Assembly: GCA_018266755.1 (NCBI GenBank)
Contig: JAFDZW010000005.1
Location: 248,001-312,000 of the forward strand
Length of the DNA: 64,000 bases
Reading direction: 5' to 3'
From: Bacteroidota bacterium
Lineage (GTDB): Bacteria > Bacteroidota > Ignavibacteria > Palsa-1295
The notes beneath the pieces were generated by a model. The model did not search any database. It saw only the letters and a list, made by a program, of their open reading frames with translations, and had not been told where the DNA came from. The position numbers and the translations under genes were made by a program. This document shows, piece by piece, positions 1 through 8,161 of the stretch (positions within the stretch are counted from its first letter, which is position 1; each line of letters opens with the position of its first letter).

Positions 1-1588
1 CGCGCGTATTATGGAAGAAACCGGCAACGTTACCTGCGACGATGTACTGATTCAACAACCCATAGGGGTTGGCGGTCGAGTACGAGATCGGGGCGCCTTC
101 GATATGTCCGGTGAACGGGTTCAAGCCAGCGCTCGAAAGGCTTAAGATATTTGCGGGGTTGCGCGGATCCGGAATCTGCTTGCTGACCGGAGTATAAATA
201 TCGATGATTCCGTCAGGGCCAGGCGTCACGACATGGTTATTATCGTCGTAGCTGAAGTTATCCTGTGGATCGTACAACTTATAGAGCGAAAGCAGACCGC
301 CGCCTGCCGACTGGTCGTACTTTCCATAGCGATCGTTTACGCGCTCGTATCCGACTGTAAATTCGAGAAGTCCATCACTACCGTTTTCACCCAGAGCCTT
401 GTTCCCACGCAGGGTGTATAGATTATCGATCGTGTTTCGTGCAGGTAATTCTGCAGGATCGCCATATGCAAGTGTGACACCGTTCGATTGACGACTGACT
501 GCGGAGAGCACAGCGTCTGCGCTTAAATGGAATCCAAGTACATCGAAGGTTACCTTTGCGGTTGCAGCGCGGGAATAATACTTACTGTTTGGCAACTGAC
601 CGGTCGTATTTCCATACGGATCCACGACGTTGAGTCCTTCGTTATCTTGGGTCGGAGTCGTGAATGCATTCAAATAATCACGGGTGTTGATCTTTGCCGT
701 GAGGAAATATCGAACATCGGAAGTGAACAACGGGCCACCCATAGCCAACTCATAGATACGGTCACCCGAGCCCATTTGCTTGTAACCGTTATCGGAGCTA
801 CCGAACAATGCTGGGATTTCCTGTCGGTAATGGGCTGTCATTTCGAAATCAAGACCGCCACCTTTGGTCTGAGTATTAATTTCACCACCGATATACCCTC
901 CCTTGGAAGCATCACCACCGGCCGTGGTGACGTTGACTTCGGAAATCGCAAGCGGCGAAACAGCCGATTGAATCACAGAGGTTGCTCCGTTGACGACGTC
1001 GTTCGTTTCGATATTATTGAAACGAATCGAATTCTGCGTACCGCGAGCACCATGGATCGAGAACCCACCATTACTGTTATCGCGGACGAGACCGGGTGTC
1101 AAGGCAACAACCTGGTCTACACTATGACGTCCGGCCGTCGAAGTGATCTCGGTCGACGAAAGCTTCGTCCCTACATTCGTAACCGATTTGTCGACGAGTT
1201 TCTCTGCCGATACGAGGATCGTGTCCTGCGCCTTCGTGGATAGCCGGAAGCTCAACTCCGTAGTCGCATCGGATTTAATGCGAACCCCCTTGACCGTCTG
1301 CGGTTCATATCCCGCGTACTTTGCCACGACGGTATAATTTTCACCGGGGCTGATATTGATAATGGTCGCGATACCGTTATCCTTCGTGTATGCTCCCTGC
1401 TTCGTCTCAAGGACCTGAACGCTGGCACGGAGCAACCCCTCGCCAGTCTTCGCATCAACGACCTTTGCTCTAATCTTACCTGGCTGCGCGAACACAGAGG
1501 TCCCAATACCGGCAAGACAGACGATCACCAGTGCTCCGATGATCCTGTGAAGTCGTACTGATCGCATCGTGCGGAAAGAAATGGTCAT
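1..1588 (-). CDS. TonB-dependent receptor, 3' part outside window (partial)
   Basis: Reading the minus strand from an ATG at 1588 gives an open frame of 529 codons that runs off the window edge. An AAAGG-like ribosome site precedes the ATG. The N-terminus has a signal peptide ending near VFAQPG (about residue 35). A carboxypeptidase-regulatory-like beta-sandwich follows (about 36-115, with VVDAKTGEGLLRASVQV). Next is a TonB plug domain (SVDQVVALTPG, then SIHGARGTQNSIRFNNIET and GGDASKGGYIGGEINTQT), and then beta-barrel-like sequence. This order is typical of outer-membrane SusC/CirA-type receptors that import siderophores, glycans or other large ligands using TonB energy. The substrate cannot be read from the sequence, and no SusD partner lies in the window. 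Family call firm; ligand unknown. Confidence 0.88.
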   Translation of the reverse strand, partial: MTISFRTMRSVRLHRIIGALVIVCLAGIGTSVFAQPGKIRAKVVDAKTGEGLLRASVQVLETKQGAYTKDNGIATIINISPGENYTVVAKYAGYEPQTVKGVRIKSDATTELSFRLSTKAQDTILVSAEKLVDKSVTNVGTKLSSTEITSTAGRHSVDQVVALTPGLVRDNSNGGFSIHGARGTQNSIRFNNIETNDVVNGATSVIQSAVSPLAISEVNVTTAGGDASKGGYIGGEINTQTKGGGLDFEMTAHYRQEIPALFGSSDNGYKQMGSGDRIYELAMGGPLFTSDVRYFLTAKINTRDYLNAFTTPTQDNEGLNVVDPYGNTTGQLPNSKYYSRAATAKVTFDVLGFHLSADAVLSAVSRQSNGVTLAYGDPAELPARNTIDNLYTLRGNKALGENGSDGLLEFTVGYERVNDRYGKYDQSAGGGLLSLYKLYDPQDNFSYDDNNHVVTPGPDGIIDIYTPVSKQIPDPRNPANILSLSSAGLNPFTGHIEGAPISYSTANPYGLLNQYIVAGNVAGFFHNTR

Positions 1589-1704
1589 AGCCTTTACCTT
1601 TGCAAAAAAATCTCTTGAGAATACTTCAGATCACACAACTCGTTGACAGAAGTGTCTGCCTACAAGAACACAAACAACTCTCGAAAGTAGCACAGATGGG
1701 CAGA

Positions 1705-1735
1705 ACCGGTACTGCCCGACACAGGCAGTACCGGT
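1705..1735 (-). terminator. Strong hairpin downstream of the T9SS cargo gene
   Basis: A perfect 12-bp inverted repeat (1705-1716 with 1724-1735, 7-base loop) sits 13 bases past the stop of the 1749-3758 gene and before the TonB receptor gene. There is no good T-run on the minus strand, so it may be a weak terminator or a 3'-end stabilising hairpin. Confidence 0.5.
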
Positions 1736-1748
1736 ATAAGCCGATAAC

Positions 1749-3758
1749 TCAATGCACGACTGCCATCATGCCCGACGCCGAACCCGTTGCAGTCGTCAGC
1801 ACAAACCGGTACACCCCAGGGACGAGCGAAGCCGTTTCGACCGGAATATTCGTCGTACCAGCGGAGAGTGTCCCGCGGAATACCGTGCGTACCGGTCGCC
1901 CGAGAATATCTTCAACAGAAAGCGTGGCAGCCTCTGGCTGATCAAGGGTAACCGGAACAGTTGTCGAGACAGCAGCTGGGTTAGGGTAATTAGCGCCAAG
2001 CATATTACTTGCAACTGCGTTTTCAGAATGCACCGCTGACGTTGACATCACCTTATGATACCAGGTATTGAACGTCCATCCGGGCATTCCATTTCCGAAC
2101 TGCTGACCGGGAAATGTATCTGCAACAAAGTTTACATGATACTGCGTATTTCCTGCAACAGCCGGGCTATTCAATGCGGGCGCCGGGTAATGGAAGTCCA
2201 GCTTCGTAGTCGGATCGGCGTTCGTCGGATCATTCGCCATAAACGGTGCCGGTTCTGACCAGGTTGCGCCTCCGTCAGTAGTCTGTTGGAAATAGATATC
2301 GCGGAACAGATAGACTTTGATGCTGCTACCATCACCCAATTCATCCACGGTCATCGTGTCATTGTCTTGGAAGGTGTTATAGAGCACCATGAAATAATTC
2401 GGATTCGGCGACAATGTGGTCGTGACTTTGGAAATAAATGGGACACCCGTCGGCTCATACCCTGCCGCGGAAGGAGGCGCTGTAAAGTAGGTAGGTTGGT
2501 ATAGAATTGTGTCATCGACAAAATCATTTCCCATCTGCAGACTGGTGAACTGCGGCTGATAGATCGTATTGAGGATCTGCACCTTCTTATCGCCAAGCGC
2601 CCAGTAGCAAACCATACCGGTGTATGGGTAGAAGCGGTTCTGCCCGAGCAACTGGTAATCCATCTGCCACATGAAGTGCGGACGACCGGTAGCATCATAC
2701 CAAAAATCAAGTCCGTCGTAGTCGACGAGCGATGCTCCGCTGAGATTTCCATCCGAAGCATCAGGTACGTAGAGAGGCAGATAGGGTGATGTCCAGGTGG
2801 CACCGCCGTCATTCGATTCTACGAAGTATAAACCTGCATCGCTATTATCCCCTTGTCCCCACAAGACACCGATCTTTCCGTCTGCGGCAACTCGCATCAA
2901 ATCGACACCTCCGTTACAGATTGCGGAAGTAGCGTCACCACCGGGATGATTCTTCCACCCCTTCCATGAGGGCTGCGCACCGCTAAGATCGAAATATCCG
3001 AACTCAAGTGGTTCTGCCGAGGCGGATGAACTCGCCTGGAGGACGCAGCCGAGTACATACAACTTGTCCTGACTCGGAGAGAGAGCGAGCGACGGATATC
3101 CAATATCCTTCGTCGATTGGTCCGATGCGGTACGATCGCAATCATACGAAGCAAAATTGCCGTCTCCTGGCTGTCCCTGCTCAAAGAACACCTTCGTTAC
3201 CCAGTTCGTATTTCCCGTCGAGTTCGGGCCGTTATGTGCCGCAATGATCGGCACATTCACCCCGTTGTGCTTATAAAGCACGATATCGGGATACCCCAAA
3301 CGCACACCGCCGAGAATCACCGGAGCCTTCCATGTCTGGCCTCCATCGGAACTGTACGAGTATTGCACACGACGGCTGCTGAACGCATTTGCGCCGGAGG
3401 TATCGGCTTCCGTGTTATCGGTCAGCACCATCGAAATGAAGTGCATCTTGTTCGGATCGTCCGGATCAACGACCAGATTGTGAGAGGCTCGACCATTACT
3501 CACAACATCGTATCGTGACGAGATCGGTAGCACATTGGCACCCGTAACTGCAACTTGCGTGGAGAGAGGCGACGAAGGAAAACCTGTGTTCTCCTTGACA
3601 CTGCGGGTGGCAAGCACGGTGGAGAGCTCCCCTTTCTGACGGGCAGTGGCCGTCTGGCGCAGTGCACTATTGTTTGCAGGCATCTTTCCTACCTGCGCGA
3701 CCACGGTCGAAGCGCAGAATGCGAGCGCAGCGATCGTTCCAATCGTAGTTCTTCTCAT
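1749..3758 (-). CDS. Secreted BNR/sialidase-like beta-propeller protein with T9SS type A sorting domain
   Basis: 669 aa from the ATG at 3758. The frame is open 32 codons further upstream, but that part is not signal-like, while MRRTTIGTIAALAFCASTVVA is a clear signal peptide. The body has repeated SxDGGxTW motifs (SSDGGQTWKAP, SNDGGATWTSP, TTDGGATWSEP), the Asp-box signature of beta-propeller proteins of the BNR/sialidase fold. The last ~85 residues (NYPNPAAVSTTVPVTL, VEDILGRPVRTV, LVPGVYRFVL) match the T9SS type A C-terminal sorting domain. The protein is therefore expected to cross the outer membrane through the SprA/PorV/PorU machinery, parts of which are encoded in this window. No catalytic sialidase residues could be identified, so enzymatic activity is not claimed. 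Confidence 0.85.
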   Translation of the reverse strand: MRRTTIGTIAALAFCASTVVAQVGKMPANNSALRQTATARQKGELSTVLATRSVKENTGFPSSPLSTQVAVTGANVLPISSRYDVVSNGRASHNLVVDPDDPNKMHFISMVLTDNTEADTSGANAFSSRRVQYSYSSDGGQTWKAPVILGGVRLGYPDIVLYKHNGVNVPIIAAHNGPNSTGNTNWVTKVFFEQGQPGDGNFASYDCDRTASDQSTKDIGYPSLALSPSQDKLYVLGCVLQASSSASAEPLEFGYFDLSGAQPSWKGWKNHPGGDATSAICNGGVDLMRVAADGKIGVLWGQGDNSDAGLYFVESNDGGATWTSPYLPLYVPDASDGNLSGASLVDYDGLDFWYDATGRPHFMWQMDYQLLGQNRFYPYTGMVCYWALGDKKVQILNTIYQPQFTSLQMGNDFVDDTILYQPTYFTAPPSAAGYEPTGVPFISKVTTTLSPNPNYFMVLYNTFQDNDTMTVDELGDGSSIKVYLFRDIYFQQTTDGGATWSEPAPFMANDPTNADPTTKLDFHYPAPALNSPAVAGNTQYHVNFVADTFPGQQFGNGMPGWTFNTWYHKVMSTSAVHSENAVASNMLGANYPNPAAVSTTVPVTLDQPEAATLSVEDILGRPVRTVFRGTLSAGTTNIPVETASLVPGVYRFVLTTATGSASGMMAVVH

Positions 3759-3886
3759 TGTGATATCGTTAGGGTGAATCGAAGCTATCTCAGATTTGCA
3801 AATTACGCAATTTTTCGGGTCGTCATGAGCAAAATCAATAATACAGCAACACACAAGAAGCGTCGAAGTTGCGTACTGCGAGCATA

Positions 3887-4468
3887 CTACCTCGTTGCTG
3901 TAGTCGTCTCCAGATAGCGGCGAAGCGGAATGATCCCCTTCCCAGTCTCTGAGGACACCGAAAACAAGGATTCTGCCTCGCTAAATTCCGCACGAAGGTA
4001 CTTTTCGTGGACCGCAAGCTCGCGTTGAGTACATTTATCAGCTTTTGTTAATATAATGATCGAACGCCGCTGCTGTTGTCGCAGCCAGTCGATCGCCTCC
4101 AGATCGTTTGCGAGTCCTGGGTGGCGGCTATCGATCACCATCGCAACGGTTTGCGGCTCCGCTCGATGTTCGAAATACCGATCCATGAGGATATGCCACT
4201 TTCGGCGCTCTTCCTTGCTTTGGCGGGCATAGCCATATCCCGGGGTATCGACAATGTAGAATCTATCTTCCAGCCGATAGAAATTCAGACTCTTGGTCTT
4301 GCCTGGAGTCGAGCTGGTCTTGGCGAGCCCTTTATGAGCGGCTATCGCATTGATCAGTGAGGATTTTCCGACATTGGAGCGGCCGACAAGCGCAACCTCG
4401 GGCAAGCCGTCGGTCGGCAAGTCCCTTAGGTCAAACACTGAGCGAACGAAGGCCGCAGCGAGACTCAT
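3887..4468 (-). CDS. engB: Ribosome biogenesis GTPase EngB/YsxC
   Basis: 193 aa, the usual length for the family. It carries the G1 motif GRSNVGKSSLINAI near residue 29, the G2-region STPGKTKSLNFY, G3 VDTPGYGYA, and G4 LTKADK near residue 142. These define the TRAFAC-class GTPase YihA/YsxC/EngB, which helps assemble the 50S subunit in the cytoplasm. The gene starts 67 bp downstream of the rplI stop. A U-rich terminator hairpin lies between them, so engB probably has its own promoter or depends on read-through. No Shine-Dalgarno sequence is evident before the ATG. Confidence 0.95.
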   Translation of the reverse strand: MSLAAAFVRSVFDLRDLPTDGLPEVALVGRSNVGKSSLINAIAAHKGLAKTSSTPGKTKSLNFYRLEDRFYIVDTPGYGYARQSKEERRKWHILMDRYFEHRAEPQTVAMVIDSRHPGLANDLEAIDWLRQQQRRSIIILTKADKCTQRELAVHEKYLRAEFSEAESLFSVSSETGKGIIPLRRYLETTTATR

Positions 4469-4483
4469 TTCTGGAAAAGAAAA

Positions 4484-4512
4484 GAGCGGTACACCGTTAT
4501 GGGGTACCGCTC
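4484..4512 (-). terminator. Rho-independent terminator of rpsF-ssb-rplI
   Basis: A 9-bp stem (4484-4492 with 4504-4512) starts 23 bases after the rplI stop. On the minus strand it is followed by a T-rich run (TTTTCTTTTCC, complement of 4473-4483). Classic intrinsic terminator layout. Confidence 0.8.
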
Positions 4513-4535
4513 CGAAATCTTGAACACTCGAGCAC

Positions 4536-4979
4536 TTACTCCGAGATCACGTTCACTCGCACCGTCGCCGTGACGCCATGCTTGAACTTGATCGTAATCT
4601 CATGCGCACCGAGCGTGCGAATCGGCTCTTCGATGGCAATAGCGCGACGATCGACCGCGAAGCCCTGATTACCAAGACTGTCAGCAATCATCATCGGCGT
4701 GACCGAACCATACAAGCGCTCTTCCTCGCCGACCTTCATCGGGATCGTAACCGAAATCTCGGCAAGTTTTGCAGCGACTTCGGAAAGATTCGCGCGTTCA
4801 ATGTCGATCTTCTTGGCGCGGATCTTCATCTCCTGCTCGATGCGCTTAAGAGCGCCAGCGGTGGCGACATACGCAAGCTTGCGCGGGACGAGGAAGTTAC
4901 GAGCGTAACCGTCCTTCACGTTCACAACCTCACCGGCTCCGCCGAGTGTCTCGATATCTTCGCGTAGAATAACCTTCAT
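4536..4979 (-). CDS. rplI: 50S ribosomal protein L9
   Basis: 147 aa from the ATG at 4979. The frame stays open for 32 more codons, but the conserved N-terminus MKVILREDIETLGGAGEVV fixes the start. The N-domain has GYARNFLVPRKLA, a long connecting helix follows (IRAKKIDIERANLSEVAAKL), and the C-domain contains GEEERLYGSVT, as in bacterial L9. It is the last gene of rpsF-ssb-rplI. The gap after ssb is 32 bp, leaving no room for rpsR, which normally sits here. No Shine-Dalgarno match lies upstream. Confidence 0.96.
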   Translation of the reverse strand: MKVILREDIETLGGAGEVVNVKDGYARNFLVPRKLAYVATAGALKRIEQEMKIRAKKIDIERANLSEVAAKLAEISVTIPMKVGEEERLYGSVTPMMIADSLGNQGFAVDRRAIAIEEPIRTLGAHEITIKFKHGVTATVRVNVISE

Positions 4980-5011
4980 ACTACTTAATCTATGATCGTA
5001 CTGATAAACTC

Positions 5012-5476
5012 TTACAGTTTGCCGCTCGTCTGGGCGACGGCAGGGAATGTGTACTCCCCGATGGGTTCGCTGCACGGCGCTGTTTGCACCGATGTGTTTG
5101 CTTCAAGGCTTTCGAGGTCGGTCGGGACCTCGCTGCGATTGAGAAACTGGATCCGGTGTGCCTTGATCTCGACGATCGTACGGCTGAATCCATTATCCGA
5201 TTGCAGCACCCTGCTTTGCAGCTCGCCGTCAACCAAGACGGCACTTCCCTTCTTTAACTTTTCAATGCAGTTCTCCGCGAGTTTGCTCCATGCCACGACG
5301 CCGACATAGCAGACGTCTTCAACCCATTGGTTGTTCGCGTCGCGGAACTTCCGGTTCGTTGCGATGCAGAAGTTTGCAACCGGAATCCCACTCGTTGTGC
5401 GCCTGATCACCGGATCTTTGGTAAGATTACCGGCAATCATCACACAATTCAACTCGGGCATTTTCAAGCAAGCCAT
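5012..5476 (-). CDS. ssb: Single-stranded DNA-binding protein, without acidic tail
   Basis: 154 aa with one OB-fold domain: ELNCVMIAGNLTKDPVIR, VANFCIATNR, YVGVVAWSKLAENCIEKLKKGSAVLVDGEL, then TIVEIKAHRIQFL. It coats single-stranded DNA in replication and repair. Its position between rpsF and rplI is classical. The odd feature is the C-terminus, which ends TFPAVAQTSGKL. The usual acidic tip ending DDIPF, which recruits partner proteins, is absent, and neither alternative frame at the gene end restores it. It may be one of two SSB paralogues. The start at 5476 is preferred; an internal ATG gives MPELN five codons later. Confidence 0.93.
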   Translation of the reverse strand: MACLKMPELNCVMIAGNLTKDPVIRRTTSGIPVANFCIATNRKFRDANNQWVEDVCYVGVVAWSKLAENCIEKLKKGSAVLVDGELQSRVLQSDNGFSRTIVEIKAHRIQFLNRSEVPTDLESLEANTSVQTAPCSEPIGEYTFPAVAQTSGKL

Positions 5477-5507
5477 TGCGGGTACAGAGACTGCTTAAAA
5501 CATACAC

Positions 5508-5535
5508 AGGCCGTCGTGACGTTTGCACACGGCCT
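5508..5535. other. Hairpin in the rpsF-ssb intergenic gap
   Basis: Inverted repeat AGGCCGT/ACGGCCT (5508-5514, 5529-5535) between the ssb start and the rpsF stop. There is no T-run. It could modulate read-through or mRNA stability between the two genes; function not established. Confidence 0.35.
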
Positions 5536-5552
5536 TCAACACAGACGCTTCG

Positions 5553-5957
5553 TTAGGAAGCGGCGTTTGCAGCTTCGCTTTCAAGCTTCGCTGCAGCGGC
5601 GGCCGTACGGCGAGCCTCGACATTTTCCTGGCGCGTCTTCATTGCCTGACGCAGCTTATGGTTTTCGTCCGGCATCTCAAGGATCAACCAGCGAAGGATC
5701 GTCTCATCCAGATGGAACGTACGGTCAAGCTTCGCATTGACCGACGACGGCGCAGTATAATGCAATGAGTAGTAGTGCGCGTTGGTATGCTTCTCGATCG
5801 GATACGCAAGGCGGCGAATTCCCCAATGTTCGGTATCGATCATGGTGCCGCCGTTCTTCGTAATGACCTCCTGGTAATGCTTTACGAGCGTCGTAAGCGC
5901 GTCGTCAGCCAAGGTGGTCGGAAGTAAAAATGTAGTCTCGTATCGCTTTTCTGCCAT
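5553..5957 (-). CDS. rpsF: 30S ribosomal protein S6
   Basis: 134 aa. N-terminus MAEKRYETTFLLPTTL, then HWGIRRLAYPIEKHTNAHYYSLHY and LDRTFHLDETILRWLIL are the diagnostic S6 blocks. An Ala/Glu-rich C-terminal tail (residues ~110-134) is common in S6. First gene of rpsF-ssb-rplI on the minus strand. S6 normally binds the ribosome as a heterodimer with S18, whose gene rpsR is missing from this operon and must lie elsewhere. Confidence 0.96.
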   Translation of the reverse strand: MAEKRYETTFLLPTTLADDALTTLVKHYQEVITKNGGTMIDTEHWGIRRLAYPIEKHTNAHYYSLHYTAPSSVNAKLDRTFHLDETILRWLILEMPDENHKLRQAMKTRQENVEARRTAAAAAKLESEAANAAS

Positions 5958-5977
5958 ATTTCGTTGTCCTATGGATA

Positions 5978-5990
5978 CCGGAACCTCCGG
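5978..5990 (-). promoter_or_regulatory. Short hairpin in the rpsF leader
   Basis: CCGGA/TCCGG inverted repeat with a 3-base loop, about 20 bases upstream of the rpsF start. Many bacteria carry an rpsF leader structure, rich in CCG, that is bound by the S6:S18 complex for autoregulation. This hairpin could be such an element, but I cannot match the full consensus by eye. Confidence 0.25.
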
Positions 5991-6102
5991 CAGCCCCCAT
6001 CACAATGGGTGGGAGCAGGTTATTTTTGGGTGGTCATATAACAATATTTCGGCAAAACCGTTTCTGGATTCAGAAGATATCCACAAGTATCGCAGCATCG
6101 AT

Positions 6103-7806
6103 TTACCTTCGCCGTAGAACTGCTTTTAGGGTCTCCGACACCCCTTTCCCCGTCACCCGTATATGATATACTCCATCAGTCAGTCCATCCGCGTGAATAT
6201 TCAAGGGGCGTCCAGGTGCGATCTGCCCTGCCACAGTTAATATCTGTTCGCCTCGCTCGTCGAAGATATCGGCATCCACAACTCCCGTATAACTATATGA
6301 TCTGATTGCGAAGCCCTCCAACGACGGGGTTGAGATCATCGCGAAGACGTCCGACCCTGATTGAGTACTATTTGGCACAACCTCATCGATTCCACAACCG
6401 GTGCCTACTCCGACGAACCCGGAGAACGATTGGGCGGCGACATCCGTACACGGATCGGAAATCGAGATCGAGTCGAATGTTACTCGCTCGCAATCCGATT
6501 CGATCGGAGTCCAAAGCAGATCGATATACCCGAGTACTGAACCTTGAAATTTCTGCAAAGCGCTCATTCCGACATGAAGACGAATTCTTCCCTCGCCACT
6601 ACTTGCAGGGGCATCGAAACTACTCCCATCGTAGAGTCTGCTGCGCACGAACCGCAGGCTGGTCGTTTGAAAATGCATCCTCATATCCAAGTCGCCCGTC
6701 ACTCTGCTTGCTTCGCAATAGATCGGAAGATGAACGACGATGTTCGACGAATCTTTGATGATTCGGTCGCTGCTCAATCTGATATAGGCATTCGGGACGA
6801 TGCTTGAGACAGAATCGCCTCCGCTGTTGGTCGTCCTCCACAGACTACCTACAGTATCGAGCATAAACAATATATTCTCGTCGATGGCAACAAGGTTATG
6901 CGAATCGTTTGCCGACGATGGACCCCCGATATATTTCCAGTGAAGTCCCCGGTCTGTCGATCGGCTTACGCCTCGGAACGCCCCGCCTGCAAATAGTCCG
7001 TACGTCGTACTCACCATCGAACCGGAAAAGAATGGTGCAGGGTTCGAATCGGTCGGCGTCCATGTTCCACCGCCGTCGGTCGATAGGTAAACTTGAGAAA
7101 GCCCGTCGCTCGTTGTTGCCCAGTCCTCATTGAGCAGATACAGACGCTTTGAATCACACGAGTCGACAGACAACGTAAAGCAATCTCCGTCGGTGATTGC
7201 ACCTCGTGGCGACCATGTCCTTCCTTTATCCGACGAATGAATCACCCATCCTTTGGATATGCCGTTCACTGGTTTTTGGGCAAAGACATACAAGGTGCCT
7301 GTTGTCGTGATCGCAATGCAGGATATCCACCTACCGAGTGAGTCTTGGCGCCAAGTTTTCCCACCGTTATAGCTGGTATACAATACGCCGTTGGTATTCT
7401 CGACAGTATGGATCGTATCCAACGAGCCGTTATAGCGCGACATCCAAAAATTACCGTCACCGGCGAGAATATTCGTCCATGTCATGCCGCCGTCCGTCGT
7501 CTGTAATACTCCCTGCCCTGAGGTGGAAAGCAAACCATGCATCTTGTCGGCAAAGTAGAAATCGCGGACCTCGGTGGTTGTTCCTAATGGTGACGGTAAG
7601 CGCACCCAAGTCTTTCCTGAATCGTGTGAGACCGTAATCGAATCGCGAACACCGGCCCAGATATCGCCATCGATGTAGCACAGAGCCCCGGCTCCGCCGC
7701 GGCCACGGAACATATTATTCTTTAACTTTACCCACTGACCATTGCTCACGGATGAAAATACAGTGAGCACTACAACAACTAACACCCAGGTTTTCCAACG
7801 TATCAT
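6103..7806 (-). CDS. Secreted beta-propeller (YCF48/BNR-like) protein with probable T9SS C-terminal domain
   Basis: 567 aa from the ATG at 7806; two codons more are possible from a TTG. The signal peptide is MIRWKTWVLVVVVLTVFSSVSNG. At least five Asp-box or YCF48-type repeats follow (SHDSGKTWVRLP, TTDGGMTWTNI, SYNGGKTWRQD, SSDKGRTWSPR, STDGGGTWTP), giving a propeller in the first ~330 residues. A cohesin-like Ig region comes next, then a final ~65-residue domain (VDADIFDERGEQIL, LTDGVYHIRVTG) resembling a T9SS type A sorting domain, though less typical than in the 1749-3758 protein. Predicted to be exported and surface-attached or released. No enzymatic residues recognised. Confidence 0.75.
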   Translation of the reverse strand: MIRWKTWVLVVVVLTVFSSVSNGQWVKLKNNMFRGRGGAGALCYIDGDIWAGVRDSITVSHDSGKTWVRLPSPLGTTTEVRDFYFADKMHGLLSTSGQGVLQTTDGGMTWTNILAGDGNFWMSRYNGSLDTIHTVENTNGVLYTSYNGGKTWRQDSLGRWISCIAITTTGTLYVFAQKPVNGISKGWVIHSSDKGRTWSPRGAITDGDCFTLSVDSCDSKRLYLLNEDWATTSDGLSQVYLSTDGGGTWTPTDSNPAPFFSGSMVSTTYGLFAGGAFRGVSRSTDRGLHWKYIGGPSSANDSHNLVAIDENILFMLDTVGSLWRTTNSGGDSVSSIVPNAYIRLSSDRIIKDSSNIVVHLPIYCEASRVTGDLDMRMHFQTTSLRFVRSRLYDGSSFDAPASSGEGRIRLHVGMSALQKFQGSVLGYIDLLWTPIESDCERVTFDSISISDPCTDVAAQSFSGFVGVGTGCGIDEVVPNSTQSGSDVFAMISTPSLEGFAIRSYSYTGVVDADIFDERGEQILTVAGQIAPGRPLNIHADGLTDGVYHIRVTGKGVSETLKAVLRRR

Positions 7807-8161
7807 GACCAATTCGTCCTATATATTCATCGGTGACCCAAATGACCTATGAGGTGCCTATCCACATTCACCTCTACCGTAACTCTATTATTCCGTGACA
7901 TATCGCTCAACACACAAACATCCATCTGAGTACCTGTTCGATGTTTTTCTGTGCGTGCACCTCGGTGGCAATCGCCCTGGAGATAACCGAGCAAATATAT
8001 GTGCTCTAGGTTACGATCGATAAAATACGAAATCCATTACCCGTTGTCAAGGTGCCCACAACAAATTAATTGTTCGAGCATCCAAAGACTGACAGTATGA
8101 ATAAAAACAAAACTCCCCCGGACCAACGGTCCAGGGGAGTTTTTCGATAGATACAACACGC
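7807..8161. other. 355-bp intergenic region between the propeller gene and hppA
   Basis: Apart from the hppA terminator at 8112-8140, I see no ORF, tRNA or repeat here. It should hold the promoter of the propeller gene. Several AT-rich hexamers are present, but none was convincing enough to call. Confidence 0.4.
8112..8140 (-). terminator. Rho-independent terminator of hppA
   Basis: 13-position stem with one mismatch (ACTCCCCCGGACC against GGTCCAGGGGAGT, 4-base loop). It is followed on the minus strand by TTTTGTTTTT and lies 21 bases after the hppA stop. The plus-strand side also has TTTT, so it can act in both directions. Confidence 0.88.

Noticed and set aside
527-1243. 238-codon plus-strand frame
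   Set aside because: Antisense to the TonB-dependent receptor with clear plug-domain motifs.
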